Shown: in pieces, positions 1-7,712 of the stretch | Layout: each line of letters opens with the position of its first letter | How positions within the stretch are numbered: the stretch's first letter is position 1 | Notes under the pieces: generated by a model | Seen by the model: only the letters and a program-made list of their open reading frames with translations | What the model was told of the DNA's origin: nothing | Database searches by the model: none | Source of the DNA: CAZHHM01 sp964532225 | Lineage (GTDB): Bacteria > Margulisbacteria > WOR-1 > JAKLHX01 | NCBI GenBank assembly: GCA_964532225.1 | Contig: CAZHHM010000007.1 | Location: 6,360 to 70,359 of the forward strand | DNA: 64,000 nt | Direction: 5' to 3' | Translations under genes and position numbers: made by a program

Positions 1-74
1 TCTACAGGTGGACCTATATTCCCTTCGCGCTGTTCCAGGGATATGTTCTTATCGGCGCCGTCGTCAGGAGATGA
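1..74 (+). CDS. 3' end of an unidentified, probably membrane, protein
   Basis: The frame starting at base 3 is open to a TGA at 72-74 and reads a hydrophobic tail ending GAVVRR. The mix of aromatic and aliphatic residues suggests the last membrane segment of an integral membrane protein whose body lies upstream of the window. Only 23 codons are visible, so no family can be named and the call could be chance. Confidence 0.3.
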   Translation, partial: YRWTYIPFALFQGYVLIGAVVRR

Positions 75-82
75 ACGGCAAT

Positions 83-125
83 ATGTCAATATAGGTTGAC
101 ATGATGTCCCCCCGCGTCCTATAAT
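83..125 (+). promoter_or_regulatory. arsR promoter with overlapping ArsR operator
   Basis: A perfect inverted repeat, ATGTCAA-N6-TTGACAT, occupies 83-102. Its right arm contains the -35 hexamer TTGACA (96-101). TATAAT lies at 120-125 with an 18-bp spacer. A repressor bound here would block RNA polymerase directly, as known for ArsR/SmtB autorepression. The ATG of arsR begins only 6 nt after the -10 box, so the transcript is probably leaderless. Confidence 0.85.
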
Positions 126-131
126 CATGGC

Positions 132-461
132 ATGAAGGAAAAATGCTGCGGTATCGACCATTCAAGGACGGCCTTGACGCTTAACACTATTGCCGAGGAC
201 ACAAGACTGCGCGTGATCTGTCTTCTGAAGGAAGGCCCTTTGTGCGTATGCCAGCTTCAGGCCGCTCTTTCAATGCCTCACAATCTTCTCCTGCATCACC
301 TCAAGAAACTGGTAAAAGCGGGGCTTGTGACATCAGTAAAGAAGAACAGGTTCTCTTATTACAGCATAAAAGAGAAGGAATGGAAAATGTTCCTGAAAGA
401 ACTTGACGTGCTGTTCAGAAAGAACAAGAAAGCGAGGAGCAATGATAAAGTGGTTTGCTGA
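132..461 (+). CDS. arsR: ArsR/SmtB-family arsenic-responsive repressor
   Basis: A 109-aa winged-helix protein. The recognition region reads PLCVCQLQ..LSMPHNLLLHHLKKLVKAGLV, with the CVC pair in alpha-3 that binds As(III) in classical ArsR; another Cys pair sits at the N-terminus (KCC). It should dissociate from the palindrome at 83-102 on binding trivalent arsenic. It is first in an arsR-permease-arsC-acr3-arsM operon, and its 3' end overlaps the permease start by 20 nt, suggesting translational coupling. No Shine-Dalgarno is seen before the ATG. Confidence 0.93.
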   Translation: MKEKCCGIDHSRTALTLNTIAEDTRLRVICLLKEGPLCVCQLQAALSMPHNLLLHHLKKLVKAGLVTSVKKNRFSYYSIKEKEWKMFLKELDVLFRKNKKARSNDKVVC

Positions 462-1392
462 TACAGTGACCTATGACCTGCTCGGCCTCCAAAAGGGGAC
501 GCCGCTGGCAGACAGCCTGAATTTCTTCGTCTATGACGTGCCAAAGATCTATATTCTGCTGTTAAGCGTGATGTTCGTTGTGGCCATAGTAAGGAGCTTT
601 TTCCCTCCTGAGAAGATAAGGGCGATCCTTGGTCATAAAAAGCTCATAGTAGGCAATATTCTCGCGGCAGTCCTCGGCGTATTCATGCCTTTCTGCACCT
701 GCAGCGCTGTCCCAATGTTCCTGGGCATGATAGAGTCCGGAGTGCCTTTGGGCGTTACAATGTCTTTCCTTATCGCCTCGCCGATGATAAACGAAATGGC
801 CGCAGTGCTTCTTTGGGGCTTGTTCGGCTGGAAGGTCGCGGCATTATACATCGCGAGCGGTATGGTGATAGCCGTAACTGCCGGTTACATCATTGGCAGG
901 CTCAATATGGAAAAGTATATCAACAGGATGTCGGAGCTCTCGCTTGCCGGGGAGAAGGGGATCGTGTTCAGCTCCTGGAAGGACAGGTTCAGGTACGCTT
1001 ATGATTACAGCTTGGATGTGTTCCGGTATATATGGCTTTACGTGCTGATAGGCATAGGCATCGGAGCTTTCATTCACGGGTATGTCCCGCAGGAACTCCT
1101 GGTGAAATTGGCCGGCAAGGAAAATCCTTTTGCCGTAGTTATTGCTGTCGCGATGGGTGTCCCGATATACGCCAACTGCGCGGGGGCCATCCCTGTCATT
1201 CAGGCCCTGATGGGGAAAGGGATGCAGCTGGGGACGACCCTGGCATTCCTTATGGGCGTGACCGCTCTTTCGCTTCCGGAATACCTGATCCTCAGCAAAG
1301 TCATTCGGCCGAGATTGTTGTTGACGTATTTCGGTGTCGTTGCTACGGGGATCGTGATAGTAGGGTATTTTTTCAACTGGGTGTTTAAATAA
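442..1392 (+). CDS. ArsP/SO_0444-type permease (DUF318 family)
   Basis: A 316-aa polytopic membrane protein. It carries the family signature FMPFCTCSAVP (cysteines near 85 and 87) and a second conserved loop YANCAGAIPV (Cys near 246). Members of this family export trivalent methylated or organo-arsenicals (ArsP) or copper/arsenic. With arsM downstream, export of methylarsenite is plausible but inferred. I chose ATG 442 because GAGGAG precedes it; an upstream in-frame codon inside arsR lacks a ribosome site. Eight or more hydrophobic segments are visible. Confidence 0.85.
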   Translation: MIKWFADTVTYDLLGLQKGTPLADSLNFFVYDVPKIYILLLSVMFVVAIVRSFFPPEKIRAILGHKKLIVGNILAAVLGVFMPFCTCSAVPMFLGMIESGVPLGVTMSFLIASPMINEMAAVLLWGLFGWKVAALYIASGMVIAVTAGYIIGRLNMEKYINRMSELSLAGEKGIVFSSWKDRFRYAYDYSLDVFRYIWLYVLIGIGIGAFIHGYVPQELLVKLAGKENPFAVVIAVAMGVPIYANCAGAIPVIQALMGKGMQLGTTLAFLMGVTALSLPEYLILSKVIRPRLLLTYFGVVATGIVIVGYFFNWVFK

Positions 1393-1397
1393 CTGTC

Positions 1398-1817
1398 ATG
1401 AAAGAAATCCTGTTCGTCTGTATCCACAATTCAGCCAGAAGCCAGATGGCCGAAGCGTTCGTTAATAAGCACGGGGAGGGGAAGATCAAGGCTGAGAGCG
1501 CAGGTCTTGAGCCGGGAAAGCTGAATCCTGTGGTCGTTAAGGCAATGCAGGAAATCGGGATAGATATTTCCGGCAACAAAACGAAGAGCGTCTTCGACTT
1601 CTTTAAAGAAGGAAAAAAATATGACTATGTGATAACTGTCTGTGATGAGACCAGCGGCGAGGCCTGTCCGGTATTTCCCGGGATAACCGGAAGGCTGCAC
1701 TGGGGCTTTGAGGACCCGTCCGCATTGAAAGGCTCGGATGAGGAAAAGCTCACAGGGACAAGAGCGATAAGGGATGAGATCGAAAGGAAGGTAACAGAAT
1801 GGCTGAGAACATTATAA
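1398..1817 (+). CDS. arsC: Arsenate reductase, thioredoxin-coupled (LMW-PTP fold)
   Basis: A 139-aa protein beginning with the P-loop CIHNSAR (Cys8-X5-Arg14). Two more cysteines at 82 and 90 match the redox triad of the Staphylococcus-type enzyme (Cys10/82/89). It reduces arsenate to arsenite with thioredoxin as electron donor in the cytoplasm, feeding Acr3 and ArsM. It sits 5 nt after the permease, and its 3' end overlaps the acr3 start by 19 nt, so all three are one transcript. Confidence 0.95.
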   Translation: MKEILFVCIHNSARSQMAEAFVNKHGEGKIKAESAGLEPGKLNPVVVKAMQEIGIDISGNKTKSVFDFFKEGKKYDYVITVCDETSGEACPVFPGITGRLHWGFEDPSALKGSDEEKLTGTRAIRDEIERKVTEWLRTL

Positions 1818-2839
1818 AAAGACTTTCGTTCCTTGACAGGTATCTCACGGTGTGGATATTCCTTGCAATGGCCGTCGGCGTGCTTTCAGGATATCTTTAC
1901 CCGGGAATGGTCTCTTTCTGGGACGGGTTATCGGCAGGCACGACGAATATACCTATAGCAATAGGCCTTATTCTCATGATGTACCCGCCTCTGGCAAAGG
2001 TGAAGTATGAAGAGCTCTTTGATGTCTTCGGCAATAAAAAAGTGCTTTTACTGTCATTGGTCCAGAACTGGCTTATCGGGCCTGTGCTGATGTTCATCCT
2101 TGCCATCGTTTTCTTAAGAGGTTATCCGGAATATATGATAGGGCTGATAATGATCGGTCTTGCCAGATGTATCGCGATGGTGATCGTCTGGAACGACCTT
2201 GCAAAAGGAGATACGGAGTATTGCGCGGGTCTCGTGGCTTTTAATTCTATCTTCCAGGTATTCCTGTATTCGGTATATGCCTGGATATTCGTTACCGTTC
2301 TTCCGCAGTGGTTCGGACTCAAGGGGGTAGTTGTCGACGTTACGATTGCCCAGATAGCACAAAGCGTGTTCATCTATCTCGGCATACCGTTCATTGCCGG
2401 GATGCTGACCAGATATGCGCTTGTAAAGGCCAAAGGAAAAGAGTGGTACCACGGCAGGTTCATCCCAAAAATAAGCCCGTTAACTCTTATTGCCCTTCTT
2501 TTTACCATTTTTGTGATGTTCTCGCTCAAAGGCGAATACATAGTCAAGATCCCGTTCGATGTCATCCGCATAGCGGTGCCCTTGTTGATCTATTTTGTCC
2601 TGATGTTCCTGATCTCCTTTTTCATGGCTAAAAAAGCGGGCGCAGAGTACGGGAAATCGGCTACGCTCTCCTTCACGGCGGCAAGCAACAACTTTGAATT
2701 GGCCATAGCAGTGGCTATCGCGGTGTTCGGCATCAATTCCGGGGTGGCTTTCGCGGCGGTGATCGGGCCGTTAGTTGAGGTCCCCGTGCTGATAGGTCTT
2801 GTGAACGTATCTTTATACTTGCAAAGGAGGTTCTATTGA
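1799..2839 (+). CDS. acr3: Arsenite efflux transporter, ACR3 family
   Basis: A 346-aa inner-membrane carrier with about ten hydrophobic segments. The ACR3 hallmarks are present: RCIAMVIVW with the essential Cys (124) in the fourth helix, and FTAASNNFELAIA near the C-terminus, which holds the conserved Glu. ACR3 extrudes As(OH)3 using the proton gradient. Its TGA overlaps the ATG of arsM by one base. Confidence 0.95.
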   Translation: MAENIIKRLSFLDRYLTVWIFLAMAVGVLSGYLYPGMVSFWDGLSAGTTNIPIAIGLILMMYPPLAKVKYEELFDVFGNKKVLLLSLVQNWLIGPVLMFILAIVFLRGYPEYMIGLIMIGLARCIAMVIVWNDLAKGDTEYCAGLVAFNSIFQVFLYSVYAWIFVTVLPQWFGLKGVVVDVTIAQIAQSVFIYLGIPFIAGMLTRYALVKAKGKEWYHGRFIPKISPLTLIALLFTIFVMFSLKGEYIVKIPFDVIRIAVPLLIYFVLMFLISFFMAKKAGAEYGKSATLSFTAASNNFELAIAVAIAVFGINSGVAFAAVIGPLVEVPVLIGLVNVSLYLQRRFY

Positions 2840-3591
2840 TGAAGAACGATCCCAGGTCGATAAAGGACATGGTAAAGGACAGCTATGCAAAAGCCGTTAA
2901 GTCATCTTCATCCTGCTGTTCATCGGGGTGCTGCTGCGGCGGGGCCCCTTCTGCCAAAGAAACAAGCAAGGCCGTCGGATACAGCGAGCAAGAGCTTGAG
3001 ACCGCGCCGGACAAAGCTAACCTGGGCTTTGGATGCGGGAATCCTACAGCGATAGCTTCAATCAAAGAAGGGGAGACCGTGATCGATCTGGGGAGCGGAG
3101 CCGGACTTGACGCTTTCCTCGCGGCTGGAAAGGTAGGGCCCTCCGGTAAAGTGATAGGCGTGGACATGACACCGGAAATGATCGATATCGCCAAAAAGAA
3201 CGCAATAGAGGGCGGCTATGAAAATGTCGAGTTCCGGCAGGGAGAGATCGAGAAGCTCCCGGTAGAGGACGGGACCGCAGACCTGATCATATCGAATTGC
3301 GTCATAAACCTTTCGCCTGAAAAGGAAAAGGTCTTTGCCGAGGCTTACAGGGCGCTAAGAACGGGCGGAAGGCTCATGGTGTCTGACCTTGTCCTGAAGA
3401 AAGCGCTTCCTGAAGACGTAAAGCGTTCGCCGGAGCTCTATGCCTCCTGCGTATCAGGGGCCGTGCAAAAAGATGAATATCTAGCTCTCATGTCCGCGGC
3501 AGGGTTCAAGGATGTTGAGCTGGTCAAGGAGACGGAGTATGCTGATATGGAGGAATATGTCACCAGCATATCCGTTTCTGCAAGGAAATAA
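2839..3591 (+). CDS. arsM: Arsenite S-adenosylmethionine methyltransferase
   Basis: A 250-aa class I methyltransferase. The SAM motif is VIDLGSGAGLDA (79-90), and the three catalytic cysteines that bind As(III) are visible at Cys66 (GFGCGNPT), Cys152 (ISNCVINLSP) and Cys202 (ASCVSG). A Cys-rich N-terminal segment (CC..CCC, 26-33) is an additional probable As/metal-binding patch. The start is the ATG at 2839, with AAGGAGG at 2824-2830; the preceding TTG belongs to the acr3 tail. It methylates arsenite to mono-, di- and trimethylated forms. Confidence 0.95.
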   Translation: MKNDPRSIKDMVKDSYAKAVKSSSSCCSSGCCCGGAPSAKETSKAVGYSEQELETAPDKANLGFGCGNPTAIASIKEGETVIDLGSGAGLDAFLAAGKVGPSGKVIGVDMTPEMIDIAKKNAIEGGYENVEFRQGEIEKLPVEDGTADLIISNCVINLSPEKEKVFAEAYRALRTGGRLMVSDLVLKKALPEDVKRSPELYASCVSGAVQKDEYLALMSAAGFKDVELVKETEYADMEEYVTSISVSARK

Positions 3592-3608
3592 AGAAGGGAG
3601 GATCAATC

Positions 3609-3905
3609 ATGCCAGTTAACAAACCATGGTATGCAAAGGGCTCCAGGATAGCGGAAGCACTCGAAACCTTCAAAGATGCCAGTTCAGCCGAAAGTGTACT
3701 TGACCTTAAGACCAAGGAACTGATAAAGGTCGTAGTCGCTTCGGTGAAAAGGTGCGACCACTGCACTACAAGCCACATAAAGGTGGCTTTGGCGGCAGGA
3801 GCTACGAAAGAAGAAATAACTGAAGCTCTCCTGATAGGGGCCGTACAGTCCGCGGCTGTAGAGATGAACTGGGACAAGGAGACGTTCGAGAGATATTTAG
3901 GTTAA
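3609..3905 (+). CDS. Carboxymuconolactone decarboxylase-family (AhpD-like) protein
   Basis: A 98-aa all-helical protein with the AhpD-type redox motif CDHCTTSH (Cys49, Cys52, His56). Such small CMD proteins often accompany arsenic operons and are thought to act as disulfide or peroxide reductases; the exact role here is inferred. It follows arsM by 17 nt with a good ribosome site (AAGGGAGG) and ends 9 nt before the pyruvate kinase gene. Confidence 0.85.
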   Translation: MPVNKPWYAKGSRIAEALETFKDASSAESVLDLKTKELIKVVVASVKRCDHCTTSHIKVALAAGATKEEITEALLIGAVQSAAVEMNWDKETFERYLG

Positions 3906-3914
3906 ACTAAGCAT

Positions 3915-4925
3915 ATGGTCAAGACCAAGATAGTTTGTACTCTGGGTCCCGCATCTGCTAAAGCCGCCGTTCTGCGCAAAATGATAAGGAACGGCATGGA
4001 TGTGGCCAGGCTGAACTTCTCGCACGGTAAAAAGGAAGAGCTCCTTGATAGGATCAAGACCGTAAGGTCGCTAAACAAGAGCATGGGAAGGCATATCCGT
4101 TTCCTCGGGGACCTTCAGGGACACAGGATACGGGTCGGCAGGCTTTCTTCCCCTATGGAGCTGAAGAAGAACACTTCTGTCAGGCTTGTAAGGAACAAAA
4201 GATCTTTATCCCGTCAGGATATCCCGTTCGACTACATGGGGCCTTTGCGTTATATCAAGAAGGGGCAAAGCATATTCATTGATGACGGTAACATCGCGCT
4301 TGAGGTCACAGGTGTTTCAAAGGACAGCCTTAAGGCAAAAGTGATCGTCGGCGGGACCCTGAAACCAAACAAGGGCATAAACATGCCCGGCGCAAAGCTG
4401 GAGTTCGGAGCGATGTCCCAAAAGGACAGAGAAGACATCCGCTTCTGCAAAGAGAACGGCATCGACTTTATTGCGCAGTCGTTCGTAAGGACGCCCGGAG
4501 ATATCATCGAGGTCAGAAAGGTCCTGGGGGACGGATCAGGCTGCAAAGTTTTCGCCAAGATTGAGAGCATTGAGGGCATAAAGAACATTGATGCCATAAT
4601 CAGGGTCTCCGACGGGATAATGGTGGCAAGAGGGGACATGGGAGTATCCCTTCCCGTATATCAGGTCCCTGTAATGCAGAAGATGATCATCCGGAAATGC
4701 AGAACGGCGGGGAAACCGGTCATAACGGCCACTCAGATGCTCGAGAGCATGACGGAGCACAGGCTCCCCACGAGGGCTGAGGTGTCGGACGTGGCAAATG
4801 CCGTTCTTGACGGCACTACCATGGTCATGCTTTCCGGCGAGACCGCGGTTGGGAAATATCCGGCCGAAACGGTCAAAATGATGAACTGCATTCTTGAGTA
4901 TACCGAAGAATTCGGCAGGCTTTGA
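3915..4925 (+). CDS. pyk: Pyruvate kinase, short form lacking the C-terminal domain
   Basis: A 336-aa protein colinear with the A and B domains of pyruvate kinase: TKIVCTLGPAS start, LNFSHG, the ARGDMGV motif, and ITATQMLESM. It ends shortly after MLSGETAVGKYPAETV. The usual C-terminal regulatory domain (about 120-140 residues) is absent. The canonical K-G-P of the second motif is changed (GDLQGHRIR). It follows the CMD gene by 9 nt and appears cotranscribed with the ars genes. It may still catalyse PEP to pyruvate without allosteric control, or it may be degenerate. It abuts the convergent methyltransferase gene with no spacer. Confidence 0.85.
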   Translation: MVKTKIVCTLGPASAKAAVLRKMIRNGMDVARLNFSHGKKEELLDRIKTVRSLNKSMGRHIRFLGDLQGHRIRVGRLSSPMELKKNTSVRLVRNKRSLSRQDIPFDYMGPLRYIKKGQSIFIDDGNIALEVTGVSKDSLKAKVIVGGTLKPNKGINMPGAKLEFGAMSQKDREDIRFCKENGIDFIAQSFVRTPGDIIEVRKVLGDGSGCKVFAKIESIEGIKNIDAIIRVSDGIMVARGDMGVSLPVYQVPVMQKMIIRKCRTAGKPVITATQMLESMTEHRLPTRAEVSDVANAVLDGTTMVMLSGETAVGKYPAETVKMMNCILEYTEEFGRL

Positions 4926-5936
4926 TCAGAAAGAGGGCTTGTTGCTGTAGATGTAGTCAATAGTCCTTGAGTCGGTCCCTGACCTTCTCACCCCCAGCCA
5001 GGCGAACTTGTAGAACATATCGGTGCCGAACCTGGAAATGTCAGGGTATATGAGGAATTTCTCCTTTTTCAAGGCTTCCATGTCAGACCTTGCGTAGCTT
5101 ACGCGCTCCTGCTCGCTTGTGTAGCCGCCGCCGATAAACGCATAAACATCAGCGTTCATCACTTCTTCCAAAGGCTTTATCAGCCCCATCGAGGTCCTGT
5201 TGGTGACGTTGTAATTTGACCAGTTGCCAAGGTTGGAGATGACAACGGCATCCTTCGGGTCTTCTTCAAATCTTGACATGAAAGAGGCCACTGCGGCACG
5301 GTCCGATATGTCATGGTCTGAGATAAAGAAGTCGAAGTCTTCTACATACCTGTTAGCTTCCATATTAACGGCCGCGGTAGCCATGAGCTTTTCGTTTATC
5401 TCGAACATCACCGCCTGGTCCGCCCCAAGCTTAAGCGCTGCCAGGGACAGCAGCCCGTCCCCCGAGCCAAGGTCTATCACTCTTTTGCCTTTGAGGTCGA
5501 TATTGTACAGCAGGGCCATGGCCGCGAACGAGAAATCCGAAAGGGCTTTATGCGTTGCAAATGAGTTAAGCAGGGAAGGTATTACAATCGTGTTTTCCTC
5601 GATATGCCTAAAGAACCGGGTCTCGAATTTGTCGGTCATCAAGTCCGTAATAAGAATAAGATCGTTCATCCTGATAAGGTCTGACTCCCAGTATTCAGGA
5701 TGTTCTTCATGCTTGTGTTCCCAGAATTCGCATATAGAATCCCTGTTCATTACATATCTGTCCAGCTCGAATCTCTGGCGTCCCACCCTGAGGTCTGGTC
5801 TTGGTATCACGGGGTAGTCGGGATTTGGTCTTAGACGATTGTGGTCGACTATCTGTCTTGTATATTCACCGACTGCGATGCGGTCTAAACGTCCCGATCT
5901 GCTGTAAGCTCTGGTATTGTTGGTATTCGGTCCCAT
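4926..5936 (-). CDS. Class I SAM-dependent methyltransferase of unknown substrate, sigma-28-type promoter
   Basis: A 336-aa protein. Residues 1-60 are rich in R/N/S/T/P with no signal peptide. A Rossmann methyltransferase domain follows, with motif I VIDLGSGDGLLSLAALKLGA (about 153-172), an acidic motif II (VMFEIN), and SNLGNW in the motif IV position. The motif I region resembles PrmA-type enzymes, but the substrate is unknown. The ATG lies 6 nt after a sigma-28-like -10 box, so the mRNA would be leaderless. It has no operon partner. Confidence 0.8.
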   Translation of the reverse strand: MGPNTNNTRAYSRSGRLDRIAVGEYTRQIVDHNRLRPNPDYPVIPRPDLRVGRQRFELDRYVMNRDSICEFWEHKHEEHPEYWESDLIRMNDLILITDLMTDKFETRFFRHIEENTIVIPSLLNSFATHKALSDFSFAAMALLYNIDLKGKRVIDLGSGDGLLSLAALKLGADQAVMFEINEKLMATAAVNMEANRYVEDFDFFISDHDISDRAAVASFMSRFEEDPKDAVVISNLGNWSNYNVTNRTSMGLIKPLEEVMNADVYAFIGGGYTSEQERVSYARSDMEALKKEKFLIYPDISRFGTDMFYKFAWLGVRRSGTDSRTIDYIYSNKPSF

Positions 5937-5942
5937 ACCATG

Positions 5943-5969
5943 TTATCGGTGAGGTCAGCCGCGGATTTC
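5943..5969 (-). promoter_or_regulatory. Sigma-28-type promoter of the 5936 methyltransferase gene
   Basis: Reading leftward: GAAA (5969-5966), a 15-nt spacer, then ACCGATAA (5950-5943). This is the closest match in the window to the FliA/SigD consensus TAAA-N15-GCCGATAA. The predicted start coincides with the ATG at 5936. Confidence 0.75.
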
Positions 5970-6021
5970 ACTCGAACGCAATAAACCGGGAATGAATTCT
6001 CGTTAACCGCTCAGGATCCAG

Positions 6022-6633
6022 TTACTGGTCATCCCAAAGCCGGAACGGCGGGTACTTGTCGGTCATTAATGCCGCATAGGCAAAGACACGGATAGCCCAT
6101 CGGTTCATGCCGATAACGAACTTGAAGATATCCCTGGAATACAGCCCCTTAAAGAGCAGGCCTATCGCGGCAATTATTGTGAGCAGATTTATCAGCCCTA
6201 TCCCGTTGCATCCTGAAAAGGCGCATATGACGAAGTATTGAGGGATCGCCAGTAGCCACCATTTGACCAGCACGAGTCCGCGGGACAGCCGCTCCGGATA
6301 CTCTACGGTCAGGTCAGCAGGATAGTCATTTACAGAAGCCAGAGTGAACGGAGGGTATTTGTCAGTTCCCAGCGCGTTGTATGCATAGAAGCCTACTCTC
6401 CATGACCAGCGCATTACACCTTCATTAAATACGAACAGGCTTTTGGGGTATTTTCCAGTTATGAGGATAGCAAAGAAAGCTATCAGGGTCACCGTCAATG
6501 CTGCGAGCCACAGGAATACAAGGATGAATAAGTGCGGGACCACAAGCAGCCACTTGATAAGCCATAGCCCGCGGCTCGGCGGGGAGGATAGCTCGCCTTT
6601 TATATGAACGGGATATGCAGTGTTATTTTCCAT
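6022..6633 (-). CDS. DUF4389-family membrane protein with an internal duplication
   Basis: A 203-aa protein built of two related halves. Each has an amphipathic PxxLSRGLxLxKWxLxxPxxxx motif (about 18-35 and 112-130), two hydrophobic helices, and a segment ending RxxxYAxxxTDKYPPF. DUF4389 proteins are uncharacterised inner-membrane proteins. It has a good ribosome site (AAGGAG) and its own sigma-70 promoter. Confidence 0.8.
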   Translation of the reverse strand: MENNTAYPVHIKGELSSPPSRGLWLIKWLLVVPHLFILVFLWLAALTVTLIAFFAILITGKYPKSLFVFNEGVMRWSWRVGFYAYNALGTDKYPPFTLASVNDYPADLTVEYPERLSRGLVLVKWWLLAIPQYFVICAFSGCNGIGLINLLTIIAAIGLLFKGLYSRDIFKFVIGMNRWAIRVFAYAALMTDKYPPFRLWDDQ

Positions 6634-6661
6634 TTGAATTCTCCTTTATCATGTTTAGGTT

Positions 6662-6689
6662 ATTATAACCTCTCATGATCTCTTTTCAA
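6662..6689 (-). promoter_or_regulatory. Sigma-70-type promoter of the DUF4389 gene
   Basis: Leftward TTGAAA (6689-6684), a 16-bp spacer, and TATAAT (6667-6662). The -10 lies inside a small palindrome, AGGTTATTATAACCT. The AAGGAG and ATG (6633) follow about 30 nt later. Confidence 0.65.
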
Positions 6690-6773
6690 GAGATTTAAAG
6701 GGGAGAACACAGGTAGAAAAGCTAACAAGTTCACGACAAATGGAAAATAGTGTAAAATAGGACTTACGATCAA

Positions 6774-6845
6774 GCGGGTGTAGTTCAGTGGTAGAATATC
6801 TGCTTCCCAAGCAGAGGGTCGTGGGTTCGAATCCCATCGCCCGCT
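6774..6845 (+). tRNA. tRNA-Gly (anticodon CCC)
   Basis: A full cloverleaf: acceptor GCGGGTG pairing with CGCCCGC, D-arm AGTTCAGTGGTAGAAT, anticodon stem-loop CTGCTTCCCAAGCAG with CCC anticodon, and T-arm GTGGGTTCGAATCCCAT. The discriminator is T and CCA is not encoded. A -10-like TAAAAT lies at 6753-6758. Confidence 0.95.
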
Positions 6846-6914
6846 TATTTGATTTCACTTTCGTCAATAACCCCAATAATCGTACTGCCGTACAGGCAGA
6901 TCACTTGACCCATT

Positions 6915-7070
6915 CGATGGGATTCGAAAGGCATTTACCCGCCGAACGGATGTGAGGAAAAGCGAACGACATCCCGGCCAACCGGGATGAGAGAGCGGAA
7001 GGGGAAATGCCATGGCCCGGAACCGATCGCCCAAGCGACCGTGGAGGCCGAATCCCATCGCCCGTTTATT
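6915..7070. repeat. Nested-palindrome element containing inverted and direct copies of the tRNA-Gly 3' end
   Basis: Bases 7049-7070 repeat the tRNA 3' end and flank (6829-6850) with one mismatch in 22. Bases 6915-6928 are the same tRNA segment inverted (14 bp). Between them lie a GGCATTTACCC/GGGGAAATGCC pair and a perfect 8-bp hairpin CATCCCGG-CCAA-CCGGGATG at 6970-6989. This fills the 398-bp stretch between the tRNA and the next gene; no protein gene is seen. It could be a small palindromic element or the scar of an integration at the tRNA. Confidence 0.6.
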
Positions 7071-7196
7071 AATAGTGCCAAATCAAAATATCCAAACAAA
7101 TTCCAAGCACCAATGACAGGGAATATCATTGTCTGCTGTTTGCACCTCTCGGTCTATGAAGGACGAGAAAACCATACAAGTATCCCCCCTTGAACT

Positions 7197-7204
7197 TACG
7201 ATAA
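7197..7204 (+). promoter_or_regulatory. Possible sigma-28 -10 element before the 7244 gene
   Basis: TACGATAA is identical to the -10 element of the 44009 gene, but no GAAA/TAAA stands 15 nt upstream (the best partial match, CAAG, ends 16 nt away). Listed as weak. Confidence 0.3.
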
Positions 7205-7243
7205 ATATAGTAGAGACGAAAATCAAGACAGGAGGAGAAAAGC

Positions 7244-7660
7244 ATGGCATTATCGACAAGCCCGGTTTATGTTCAGATGACAGGCGGTAAAGAGCCGATA
7301 AGAAGCGGTAGGTTTAACAGAGAGACCGTCTGGAATGAGTCAGAGTCATTTGGGTTCAAGGATTCAATGAATAATCTGATAAGGGAAGAGCTGACAAAAA
7401 AAATTATGGACAACCTGAAGGAAACACTTAAGTTTCTTAATAGAAGTATCCCGCGTTCTGATCAAGTAGAAAGATTCAAAGCAATTCGGGAAAAACTGAG
7501 TGGGTTGATTACATCGCTTGAAAATAATCCGAAAATGTTGAACGGGCTGACTGATAAGGAATTACTCGAGATGTCAAATATCAAGTTAATGGGTATGGTT
7601 GGAGGTGACATTCTCGATGACCTTGAGGCTTATTTGGGCGGAATAATGTCAAGAATGTAA
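7244..7660 (+). CDS. Orphan 138-aa protein of unknown function
   Basis: I recognise no family. It has no signal peptide or membrane segment. The first 35 residues are rich in S/T/G/R; residues about 40-138 are predicted mostly helical and amphipathic (LTKKIMDNLKETLKFLN, then two more helices). AGGAGG precedes the ATG. It stands alone between the repeat element and a bidirectional terminator next to the flagellar operon. The CGATAA motif upstream and the N-terminal composition make it a tentative member of the sigma-28 group. Confidence 0.6.
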   Translation: MALSTSPVYVQMTGGKEPIRSGRFNRETVWNESESFGFKDSMNNLIREELTKKIMDNLKETLKFLNRSIPRSDQVERFKAIREKLSGLITSLENNPKMLNGLTDKELLEMSNIKLMGMVGGDILDDLEAYLGGIMSRM

Positions 7661-7675
7661 TAAATCGGAACTAAT

Positions 7676-7712
7676 GCAAAAGGGTGAGTGATTCACCCTT
7701 TTGCGCTTTATT
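7676..7712. terminator. Bidirectional terminator between the 7244 gene and the flagellar operon
   Basis: A perfect 12-bp stem, GCAAAAGGGTGA (7676-7687) with TCACCCTTTTGC (7693-7704), and a 5-nt loop, followed by a weak T-rich tail. It separates convergent transcription units: the 7244 gene (rightward) and fliA (leftward, ending at 7708). The stem is A/T-edged, so it can act in both directions. Confidence 0.8.

Noticed and set aside
6673..7193. Several 60-70-codon frames around and after tRNA-Gly
   Set aside because: They cross the tRNA or the nested palindromes, lack ribosome sites, and show no protein-like composition.
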